DNA of 7,812 bases from contig CAKPXD010000061.1 of NCBI GenBank assembly GCA_934201655.1, positions 1 through 7,812 of the forward strand, written 5' to 3'. Source of the stretch: an uncultured Streptococcus sp. (GTDB taxonomy: Bacteria; Bacillota; Bacilli; Lactobacillales; Streptococcaceae). This document shows, piece by piece, positions 1 through 4,850 of the stretch. The translations under genes and the position numbers were made by a program. Every line of letters starts with the position of its first letter. The stretch's first letter is position 1. The notes beneath the pieces are model-generated. The model had not been told where the DNA came from. It made no database searches and worked only from the letters and a program-made list of their open reading frames with translations.

Positions 1-132
1 CAACTAGATAAGGATAATCTTTACTACGTGATTTGTAAATCAGGAATGCGTTCAGCACGCGCTTGTCAATTTTTAGAAGAACAAGGATATGAGGTTATCA
101 ATGTCCAAGGTGGCATGGATGCCTTAGAATAA
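1..132 (+). CDS. Rhodanese-like domain protein, C-terminal 43 residues (partial)
   Basis: Only the end of this gene is in the window; the frame is open from base 1 to a TAA at 130-132. The visible protein contains the rhodanese active-site loop Cys-Lys-Ser-Gly-Met-Arg-Ser, with the likely persulfide-carrying Cys at visible residue 12. It is followed by the usual helix (ARACQFLEEQGY) and the closing 'V-Q-G-G-M' turn. This fits a small single-domain rhodanese (about 100 residues) that would move sulfane sulfur in the cytoplasm, although the N-terminus cannot be seen and it could be the last domain of a larger protein. The physiological acceptor is unknown. A hairpin terminator follows directly and separates it from brnQ. 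Confidence 0.85.
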   Translation, partial: QLDKDNLYYVICKSGMRSARACQFLEEQGYEVINVQGGMDALE

Positions 133-136
133 GAAA

Positions 137-186
137 AAACTCCCTTTAAGACCGAAAATAAGAAAGGTTTTAAAGGGAGTTTATTT
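137..186 (+). terminator. Hairpin terminator after the rhodanese gene
   Basis: A 17-bp stem pairs 137-153 with 166-182, with one G-U pair and a 12-base A-rich loop. The outer 13 bp (AAACTCCCTTTAA / TTAAAGGGAGTTT) are perfect. On the plus strand the U-tract is interrupted (TTTATTT), so termination may be partial. The A-run before the stem (134-139) gives a cleaner U-tract on the minus strand, but no minus-strand gene in the window would use it. Confidence 0.8.
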
Positions 187-191
187 GCTCT

Positions 192-206
192 AAAAATCAG
201 AAAATT
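192..206 (+). promoter_or_regulatory. CodY-box-like operator upstream of brnQ
   Basis: The 15-mer AAAAATCAGAAAATT matches the CodY consensus AATTTTCWGAAAATT at 12 of 15 positions; the three mismatches are all in the left TTT. It lies about 30 bases upstream of the -35 region of the brnQ promoter. CodY is the branched-chain amino acid- (and in some genera GTP-) responsive repressor of Firmicutes, and branched-chain amino acid transporters are common targets. The match is seen in the sequence. Binding is inferred, and AT-rich intergenic DNA raises the chance of a false match. Confidence 0.5.
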
Positions 207-237
207 GAAAACATTTTAAAATTATTCCGAGATAGCC

Positions 238-264
238 TTTTCAAGCCTTTAATCATGTTATACT
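238..264 (+). promoter_or_regulatory. brnQ promoter with extended -10
   Basis: The -10 TATACT (259-264) is preceded by TGT (256-258), a perfect TGn extension. The -35 is poor: the best candidate is TTTTCA at 238-243 with a 15-base spacer. The extended -10 probably makes up for it. Transcription would start near 271, about 27 bases before the ATG, and the ribosome site AAGGAGA is at 287-293. Confidence 0.7.
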
Positions 265-297
265 AAGAAAGTATTTTATTTTTTATAAGGAGAGTTT

Positions 298-1623
298 ATG
301 GCTAAAAAAGGTGCTTTAACAGGATTACTCCTGTTTGGAATATTTTTTGGTGCGGGTAATTTGATTTTCCCCCCTACCCTAGGTGCTCAATCTGGGGAAC
401 ACTTTCTCCCTGCCATTGCAGGATTTGTACTTTCAGGTGTTGGACTTGCCGTCTTGACCTTGATTATCGGAACCTTAAATCCTAAGGGATATATCTATGA
501 GATTTCTACAAAGATTTCCCCTTGGTTTGCAACGATTTATCTAGCAGTTTTGTACTTGTCGATTGGTCCATTCTTTGCCATTCCACGTACTGCAACAACT
601 TCTTATGCAGTAGGGATTAGTCCCCTCTTGGCAGATGCTGACAAAGGTCTAGGCTTGATTGTCTTTACCCTTATCTACTTTGTTGCAGCATTCTTAATCG
701 CGCTTAATCCTTCAAAGATTTTGGATCGTATCGGTCGTGTTTTGACACCAGTTTTTGCCCTCTTGATTATCATCTTGGTAATCCTTGGAGCCTTTAAATA
801 TGGTGGAAATGCACCGCAAGCAGCTACAGCAGCTTATCAAGCTTCAGCATTTGGAGCAGGATTCCTTGAAGGATATAATACTCTAGATGCTCTCGCATCT
901 GTTGCCTTTAGTGTAATCGCGGTTGAAACCTTGAAACAACTTGGATTTTCGAGTAAAAAAGAGTACATCTCAACCATTTGGGTAGTCGGAATTGTCGTAG
1001 CACTTGGCTTTAGTGCTCTATACATTGGTCTAGGTTTCCTTGGAAATCACTTCCCTATGACAGAAGAAGCGATGAAGGGTGGAACTCCAGGGGTTTATAT
1101 CTTGTCACAAGCGACCCAAGAAATCTTTGGTTCAACAGCTCAATTATTCCTAGCAGCCATGGTAACAGTAACTTGCTTTACAACGACTGTAGGTTTGATT
1201 GTTTCAACTGCTGAATTCTTTAACGGACGTTTCCCACAACTCAGCTATAAGGTTTATGCGACTGTCTTTACCTTGATTGGTTTTGCAATTGCCAACCTTG
1301 GTCTTGATGCAATCATCAAATACTCTATCCCCGTCCTAGTTATCTTGTATCCAATTACCATTGTGATTGTTATGATTGTGATTGTGAACAAGTTTGTACC
1401 ACTTTCAAAACCAGGCATGCAATTGACGATGGGTCTTGTTACAGCTATTGCCGTAGCTAGTGTCTTGGGAAGTTCATTTGAGGTGACCTTCCTTGTCAAC
1501 ATTGTGAATGCTCTACCATTTGCTAAGGCTTCATTGCCATGGTTAGTACCAGCGATTATTGGGATTTTACTTTCCCTTGTTCTTCCAAATAAGCAAAAGA
1601 GTGAAGCTTTTGAGATGGAATAA
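298..1623 (+). CDS. brnQ: Branched-chain amino acid:cation symporter BrnQ
   Basis: This 441-residue, very hydrophobic protein belongs to the LIVCS family (TC 2.A.26), which takes up leucine, isoleucine and valine with Na+ or H+ across the cytoplasmic membrane. The family signature F-F-G-A-G-N-L-I-F-P-P sits in the first membrane segment (residues 16-26). About 12 hydrophobic segments follow, roughly at 38-58, 75-95, 118-136, 150-166, 198-212, 225-248, 278-302, 318-336, 342-364, 375-392 and 412-429, with a charged cytoplasmic tail. Length is normal for BrnQ. The ATG has a good AAGGAGA site 5 bases upstream. It is monocistronic, with its own promoter and a CodY-like box, and it ends at a terminator shared with the convergent lipoprotein gene. 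The exact substrate and coupling ion cannot be read from the sequence. Confidence 0.95.
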   Translation: MAKKGALTGLLLFGIFFGAGNLIFPPTLGAQSGEHFLPAIAGFVLSGVGLAVLTLIIGTLNPKGYIYEISTKISPWFATIYLAVLYLSIGPFFAIPRTATTSYAVGISPLLADADKGLGLIVFTLIYFVAAFLIALNPSKILDRIGRVLTPVFALLIIILVILGAFKYGGNAPQAATAAYQASAFGAGFLEGYNTLDALASVAFSVIAVETLKQLGFSSKKEYISTIWVVGIVVALGFSALYIGLGFLGNHFPMTEEAMKGGTPGVYILSQATQEIFGSTAQLFLAAMVTVTCFTTTVGLIVSTAEFFNGRFPQLSYKVYATVFTLIGFAIANLGLDAIIKYSIPVLVILYPITIVIVMIVIVNKFVPLSKPGMQLTMGLVTAIAVASVLGSSFEVTFLVNIVNALPFAKASLPWLVPAIIGILLSLVLPNKQKSEAFEME

Positions 1624-1653
1624 AAAAATCTTGGCTTATGCCAAGGTTTTTTT
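1622..1653. terminator. Bidirectional terminator between brnQ and the lipoprotein gene
   Basis: The core stem CTTGGC (1630-1635) pairs with GCCAAG (1640-1645) across a TTAT loop. It is flanked by an A-run (1622-1628) and a T-run (1647-1653), which extend the stem and give a U-tract in both directions. The convergent genes end at 1623 and 1661, so one hairpin serves both; it even overlaps the last two bases of the brnQ stop codon. Confidence 0.92.
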
Positions 1654-1660
1654 ATTACTC

Positions 1661-2212
1661 TTAGTTCGTTTTTTCAGTATATCCAAGATCCTCAAGCATC
1701 TTTTTAGTTTTTGAAAAACTCACACGTTTTCCAGCTCCTGAATATTCATTTGGCATTGCTTTCTTCATCTCATCAAGATTAACTACAGTCATGTCAATGA
1801 CCATGGTATGGATGACTTTTCCATCTTTGAATTCGATATTTTGTGTAACGCCTTTGATTCCCTCATACCCTTTATAAGTTTTCACGATAAGTTCTTTAAG
1901 CTCATCAGCGCTCTTATTGAGTATTTCAGGTTCAAAAACATTATAAACTTCTTGTTTCATAACGTCATCACCCTCAACAGTATATGTCAAGGTAGAATGT
2001 CTTCCAGGATTACTGTCATGAACAAAGGTTACAGTTTTTGATTCAGCTTTCTTTTCTGTAGTTTCAGCCTCAGTTGTTTCAGCTTCAGTCGTTTTTACTT
2101 CACTTGTCTCTGCTTTTGAGGAGTTAGAAGTTGTTGATGATTGTTTAGAACATCCCAACAAGAATGCCAACGGTAAGGCTAAGAGAAGCGTCATTTTGAA
2201 ATATCTATTCAT
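1661..2212 (-). CDS. YehR-like (DUF1307) lipoprotein
   Basis: This is a 183-residue secreted lipoprotein. Residues 1-21 form a signal peptide (Asn-Arg-Tyr-Phe-Lys, then a Leu/Ala-rich core) ending in the lipobox L-L-G-C, so Cys21 should be lipidated and anchored to the outer face of the membrane. A Ser/Thr/Glu-rich linker (about 22-57) contains TEAET repeats. The rest (about 58-183) resembles the DUF1307/YehR domain, whose function is not known. The start is set at 2212, where GAAAGGAA lies 6 bases upstream. A 20-residue longer reading frame exists, but it would bury this ribosome site and put charged residues before the signal peptide. The gene is monocistronic, with a strong promoter and a possible operator. 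A solute-binding or envelope role is only a guess; the lipoprotein call is firm and the family call is from recognition. Confidence 0.88.
   Translation of the reverse strand: MNRYFKMTLLLALPLAFLLGCSKQSSTTSNSSKAETSEVKTTEAETTEAETTEKKAESKTVTFVHDSNPGRHSTLTYTVEGDDVMKQEVYNVFEPEILNKSADELKELIVKTYKGYEGIKGVTQNIEFKDGKVIHTMVIDMTVVNLDEMKKAMPNEYSGAGKRVSFSKTKKMLEDLGYTEKTN
2061..2090 (-). repeat. 15-bp tandem repeat in the lipoprotein linker
   Basis: Two adjacent 15-base units (2076-2090 and 2061-2075 on the minus strand, ACTGAAGCTGAAACA and ACTGAGGCTGAAACT) differ at two third-codon positions. Each encodes T-E-A-E-T. A partial third unit (T-E) follows. The repeat is a multiple of three, so gain or loss of copies would change linker length without breaking the frame. 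Confidence 0.8.
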
Positions 2213-2243
2213 ATTTTTTCCTTTCATCATAAGAACTTTTTTC

Positions 2244-2272
2244 ATTATATCATAAAATACTTTTGCAATCAA
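2244..2272 (-). promoter_or_regulatory. Promoter of the lipoprotein gene
   Basis: Read on the minus strand, TTGATT (2267-2272) is 17 bases from a perfect TATAAT (2244-2249), which is preceded by TGA (2250-2252), an extended -10. The predicted start is near 2237, giving a leader of about 25 bases before the ATG at 2212. This is the best-formed promoter in the window. Confidence 0.8.
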
Positions 2273-2277
2273 AGTAT
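2257..2277. promoter_or_regulatory. Inverted repeat over the -35 of the lipoprotein promoter (possible operator)
   Basis: ATACTTT (2257-2263) and AAAGTAT (2271-2277) are perfect 7-bp arms around a 7-base spacer, with the arm centres 14 bp apart. The right arm and spacer cover the -35 hexamer at 2267-2272, where a bound protein would block RNA polymerase. I do not recognise the site as that of a known streptococcal regulator. The symmetry is seen; the operator role is inferred. Confidence 0.45.
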
Positions 2278-2316
2278 ATTCGTTTTTCCTTTTTACACAT
2301 ACTAAAATGGGAAAAG

Positions 2317-2325
2317 TGATATAAT
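2317..2325 (+). promoter_or_regulatory. Extended -10 promoter of the M42-HIT-dacB operon
   Basis: TGATATAAT (2317-2325) is a perfect extended -10. No good -35 lies at 16-18 bases; TTTACA (2292-2297) is too far away. Transcription should begin near 2332, leaving only about 13 bases before the ATG at 2345. The ribosome site AGAGGTGA (2333-2340) would sit right at the 5' end of the message. Confidence 0.65.
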
Positions 2326-2344
2326 ATTAAGAAGAGGTGAAGAA

Positions 2345-3382
2345 ATGAATCAAACTGTAGAATATATCAAAGAACTAACTGCTATCGCATCGCCAACAGG
2401 TTTTACACGTGAAATTACGAATTATTTGGTTGAGACTCTTGAAAAACTAGGTTATCAACCAATCCGTACTGCCAAAGGTGGTGTCAACGTTACTGTCAAA
2501 GGTAAAAATGACGAGCAACAGCGTTATGTGACCGCCCATGTGGATACCTTGGGAGCTATCGTTCGCGCTGTTAAACCAGATGGTCGTCTTAAAATGGACC
2601 GTATCGGTGGTTATCCTTGGAATATGATTGAAGGCGAAAACTGTACAGTTCATGTGGCTAGTACAGGTAAGACTATTTCAGGTACCATTTTGATCCACCA
2701 GACTTCTTGTCATGTATACAAGGACGCTGGAACTGTTGAACGCACGCAGGACAATATGGAAGTGCGTTTGGACGAAAAAGTGACCAATGAAAAAGAAACA
2801 CGCGCACTTGGTATTGAGGTTGGTGACTTTATCAGCTTTGACCCACGAACTGTCGTAACTGAGACAGGTTTTATCAAATCGCGTCATTTGGATGATAAGG
2901 TCAGTGCAGCTATCCTTCTAAATCTCCTTAAAGTCTATAAGGAAGAAGGGATTGAACTTCCTGTCACTACGCATTTTGCCTTCTCGGTCTTTGAAGAAGT
3001 GGGACATGGTGCTAACTCAAGTATCCCTAGTCAAGTTGTCGAATATCTAGCGGTAGATATGGGAGCAATGGGAGATGACCAGCAGACGGATGAGTACACA
3101 GTGTCTATCTGTGTCAAAGATGCTTCAGGTCCTTATCACTATGAATTTCGTCAACATCTGGTTGCTCTAGCAAAAGAGCAGGACATTCCATTTAAACTAG
3201 ATATCTATCCATTTTATGGTTCGGATGCTTCTGCAGCCATGTCAGCTGGAGCAGAAGTCAAACACGCTCTTCTAGGAGCGGGTATCGAGTCTAGTCACTC
3301 ATACGAGCGGACTCATATCGATTCTGTAGTTGCTACTGAGCGTATGGTGGACGCTTACCTCAAGAGTGGATTGGTAGACTAA
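2345..3382 (+). CDS. M42-family metallo-aminopeptidase
   Basis: This 345-residue protein has the layout of M42 (PepA/YsdC/FrvX/TET-type) aminopeptidases. These are cytoplasmic two-metal enzymes that remove N-terminal residues from peptides and often form large hollow complexes. Candidate active-site residues are His65 and Asp67 (A-H-V-D), the bridging Asp183 (H-L-D-D-K), Glu217-Glu218 (F-E-E-V-G: base and metal ligand), Asp238 (A-V-D-M-G) and His318 (S-S-H-S-Y-E). All expected ligands are present, so it should be active. The region between about 70 and 165 holds the inserted PDZ-like domain typical of the family. It is distinct from the usual streptococcal glutamyl aminopeptidase PepA as I remember that sequence, so I give no symbol. 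It is the first gene of an operon with the HIT gene, one base away, and dacB. Substrate preference is unknown. Confidence 0.9.
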   Translation: MNQTVEYIKELTAIASPTGFTREITNYLVETLEKLGYQPIRTAKGGVNVTVKGKNDEQQRYVTAHVDTLGAIVRAVKPDGRLKMDRIGGYPWNMIEGENCTVHVASTGKTISGTILIHQTSCHVYKDAGTVERTQDNMEVRLDEKVTNEKETRALGIEVGDFISFDPRTVVTETGFIKSRHLDDKVSAAILLNLLKVYKEEGIELPVTTHFAFSVFEEVGHGANSSIPSQVVEYLAVDMGAMGDDQQTDEYTVSICVKDASGPYHYEFRQHLVALAKEQDIPFKLDIYPFYGSDASAAMSAGAEVKHALLGAGIESSHSYERTHIDSVVATERMVDAYLKSGLVD

Positions 3383-3383
3383 G

Positions 3384-3854
3384 ATGTGCTTGATTTGCCA
3401 ACGAATTGAATGGATTAAGTCAGGGGAAAATCCCTACTTTGTAAAGGAACTGGAAACAGGCTATGTTGTCATCGGAGACCACCAGTATTTTGAAGGCTAC
3501 ACTCTATTCCTAGCCAAGGAACATGTTACAGAATTACATCATCTACATCCAACTGTCAAACTCCGCTTTTTAGAGGAAATGAGCTTGGTCCAAGAAGCTG
3601 TTTCTAAAGCTTTTTCTGCTCAAAAGATGAATGTAGAGTTGTTAGGAAATGGGGATGCACATGCTCACTGGCATATTTTTCCGAGACGAGAGGGTGATAT
3701 GAAGGGACACGGCCTTAACGGTCGTGGTCCAGTCTGGTGGGTTCCATGGGAAGAAATGGTCGCTGAAGAATATCAAGTTAAGGGAAGTAAATTAGAAGGT
3801 TTGATTGCTACTTTATCAGATACTTTGGACAAAATGATAGAAATGAAAGGATAA
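3384..3854 (+). CDS. HIT-family protein (histidine triad)
   Basis: This 156-residue cytoplasmic protein carries the histidine-triad motif H-A-H-W-H-I-F at residues 93-99 (His93, His95, His97). In this superfamily the motif binds the alpha-phosphate of nucleotides and acts in nucleotidyl transfer or hydrolysis. Its 'G-N-G-D-A-H-A-H-W-H' context and the 'F-L-A-K-E-H' strand (42-47) are like diadenosine polyphosphate hydrolase-type members, though the true substrate is uncertain. The N-terminus has a C-x-x-C pair (Cys2, Cys5) that may hold a metal. The start lies one base after the peptidase stop with no good ribosome site (only a weak GGTAG at 3372-3376), so translation is probably coupled to the upstream gene. 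The Trp-rich segment V-W-W-V-P-W (117-122) after the motif is notable. dacB follows 3 bases later. Confidence 0.9.
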   Translation: MCLICQRIEWIKSGENPYFVKELETGYVVIGDHQYFEGYTLFLAKEHVTELHHLHPTVKLRFLEEMSLVQEAVSKAFSAQKMNVELLGNGDAHAHWHIFPRREGDMKGHGLNGRGPVWWVPWEEMVAEEYQVKGSKLEGLIATLSDTLDKMIEMKG

Positions 3855-3857
3855 ACA

Positions 3858-4574
3858 ATGAAAAAAAGATACCTTGTATTATCAGGATTGCTAGCCTTGA
3901 CATTGGCAGCTTGTTCACAAGAAAAGCCGGCAACTTCAGAAACTCAGACTTCAACTGGAGAAAAAACCGTCCAAGAAGGAACTGTCGGTAGTAAATCTCA
4001 GGAAGCAAGCCAGAAAAAGGCAGAAGTAGTTAATAAGGGAGATTACTATAGCGTTCAAGGGAAGTACGATGAGATTGTTATCGCTAATAAGCATTATCCA
4101 TTGTCTAAGGACTATAATCCTGGAGAAAATCCTACAGCAAAGGCTGAGTTGTTGAAGCTTATTGCTGCTATGCAGGAAGCAGGTTTCCCAATCAGCGACC
4201 ACTATAGTGGTTTCAGAAGTTATGAAACTCAAACTCAACTTTATCAGGACTATGTCAACAAAGACGGAAAGGCAGAGGCTGACCGCTATTCTGCTCGGCC
4301 TGGATATAGTGAACACCAAACTGGACTAGCATTTGACCTTATCGGTACAGATGGAGATTTAGTGACAGAAGAAAAAGCTGCCCAATGGCTTTTAGATCAT
4401 GCTGCAGACTATGGTTTTGTCGTTCGTTACCTCAAAGGTAAGGAAAAAGAAACGGGCTATATGGCTGAAGAATGGCATTTGCGCTACGTCGGGAAAGAAG
4501 CCAAGGATATCGCTGCAAGTGGTCTCAGCTTGGAAGAGTATTACGGCTTTGAAGGTGGAGACTATGTTGATTAG
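3858..4574 (+). CDS. dacB: L,D-carboxypeptidase lipoprotein DacB/LdcB
   Basis: This 238-residue lipoprotein trims peptidoglycan stem tetrapeptides to tripeptides by removing the terminal D-Ala; in pneumococcus it acts after the D,D-carboxypeptidase DacA. The signal peptide ends in the lipobox L-A-A-C, so Cys19 is the anchor. A Thr/Ser/Lys/Glu linker (20-60) follows, then a VanY-type domain (about 65-228). Its zinc ligands are His153 and Asp160 (S-E-H-Q-T-G-L-A-F-D) and His207 (E-W-H-L-R-Y). The catalytic Glu is at 204/205, and substrate-side Arg120 (G-F-R-S-Y) is present. These positions and the length match what I recall of pneumococcal DacB, so activity is expected. A good AAAGGA lies 6 bases before the ATG and overlaps the end of the HIT gene. 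It is the last gene of the operon; no terminator follows before the pheS T-box. Confidence 0.93.
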   Translation: MKKRYLVLSGLLALTLAACSQEKPATSETQTSTGEKTVQEGTVGSKSQEASQKKAEVVNKGDYYSVQGKYDEIVIANKHYPLSKDYNPGENPTAKAELLKLIAAMQEAGFPISDHYSGFRSYETQTQLYQDYVNKDGKAEADRYSARPGYSEHQTGLAFDLIGTDGDLVTEEKAAQWLLDHAADYGFVVRYLKGKEKETGYMAEEWHLRYVGKEAKDIAASGLSLEEYYGFEGGDYVD

Positions 4575-4586
4575 TCGCAAAATATC

Positions 4587-4615
4587 TTGCAAGAACGCTT
4601 GAAATTTGATAAAAT
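4587..4615 (+). promoter_or_regulatory. Promoter of the pheS T-box leader
   Basis: TTGCAA (4587-4592) is followed after exactly 17 bases by TAAAAT (4610-4615), with a TGA extension at 4607-4609. It begins 12 bases after the dacB stop. Transcription would start near 4622, just before Stem I of the T-box. Confidence 0.75.
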
Positions 4616-4766
4616 GAATAATAATTAAATAGGAATCTGCAAGACTAGTATCTCAGGGGAAGTATATCAGGGAGGGGAGCCGCGACTGAAAGCTCTCTAT
4701 ATGAAAGCTGGGTGAATTCACTTGCGCATGGATTTAGAAATGAAGGTCTGACTTGTCAGATAAAAA

Positions 4767-4793
4767 CGGATGGTACCGCGTGTCAACGCTCCG
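4767..4793 (+). promoter_or_regulatory. T-box antiterminator
   Basis: CGGA (4767-4770) pairs with TCCG (4790-4793), and GCG (4778-4780) pairs with CGC (4787-4789) around a TGTCAA loop. The 7-base bulge TGGTACC (4771-4777) lies between the helices and contacts the tRNA acceptor end. This is the canonical fold. It uses the same bases as the left arm of the terminator, so the two cannot form together. Confidence 0.9.
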
Positions 4794-4824
4794 AGTGGAG
4801 TTTTTGGCATGTGGTTTTCTTTTT
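4776..4824 (+). terminator. T-box conditional terminator
   Basis: A long imperfect stem pairs 4776-4792 with 4797-4814 (inner CTCC/GGAG, loop GAGT, outer CCGCG paired with TGTGG through a G-U pair, plus a mismatch and a bulged T). It is followed by the U-tract TTTTCTTTTT (4815-4824). It competes with the antiterminator at 4767-4793, and it should form when tRNA-Phe is charged, stopping transcription before pheS. Confidence 0.88.
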
Positions 4825-4850
4825 ATCTACGAGAGACTGATGGAGGAATT

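Larger units (their letters stand above)
4622..4824 (+). promoter_or_regulatory. T-box riboswitch, tRNA-Phe specific, controlling pheS-GNAT-pheT
   Basis: The leader has the parts of a class I T-box, which reads the charging state of a tRNA. Stem I has a base helix GCAAG (4639-4643)/CTTGC (4721-4725). Above it is a specifier loop with AGTA (4647-4650) on the 5' side and GAATTCA on the 3' side, so the specifier is UUC (4717-4719), a phenylalanine codon. Next come a helix CTCAG (4652-4656)/CTGGG (4708-4712) and an apical helix 4675-4680/4692-4697 with an 11-base loop. Stem III is TCTGA (4747-4751)/TCAGA (4756-4760). The T-box bulge contains UGGU (4771-4774), whose last U fits the A73 discriminator of tRNA-Phe. 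Uncharged tRNA-Phe should stabilise the antiterminator and let transcription reach pheS. The helices were paired by eye; the overall call is firm. Confidence 0.95.

Noticed and set aside
2213..2272. A 20-residue N-terminal extension of the lipoprotein
   Set aside because: It overlaps the -10 promoter and the ribosome site at 2218-2225 and would put charged residues ahead of the signal peptide. The ATG at 2212 starts a normal lipoprotein signal.
2257..2277. Reading the palindrome at the lipoprotein promoter as a CcpA cre site
   Set aside because: It lacks the central CG and the TG...CA ends of the cre consensus in either orientation.
3951..4319. A 122-codon open frame on the minus strand inside dacB
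   Set aside because: It is antisense to a well-recognised gene, with no family match and no sign of its own promoter.
4590..4601. CAAG-AACG-CTTG as a terminator after dacB
   Set aside because: The stem is only 4 bp, no U-tract follows, and it lies within the pheS promoter spacer.
4770..4850. An upstream ATG in the pheS frame that would add 27 residues
   Set aside because: It lies inside the T-box antiterminator, has no ribosome site, and the added residues are just translated terminator. The ATG at 4851 has GGAGG and gives the normal PheS length.
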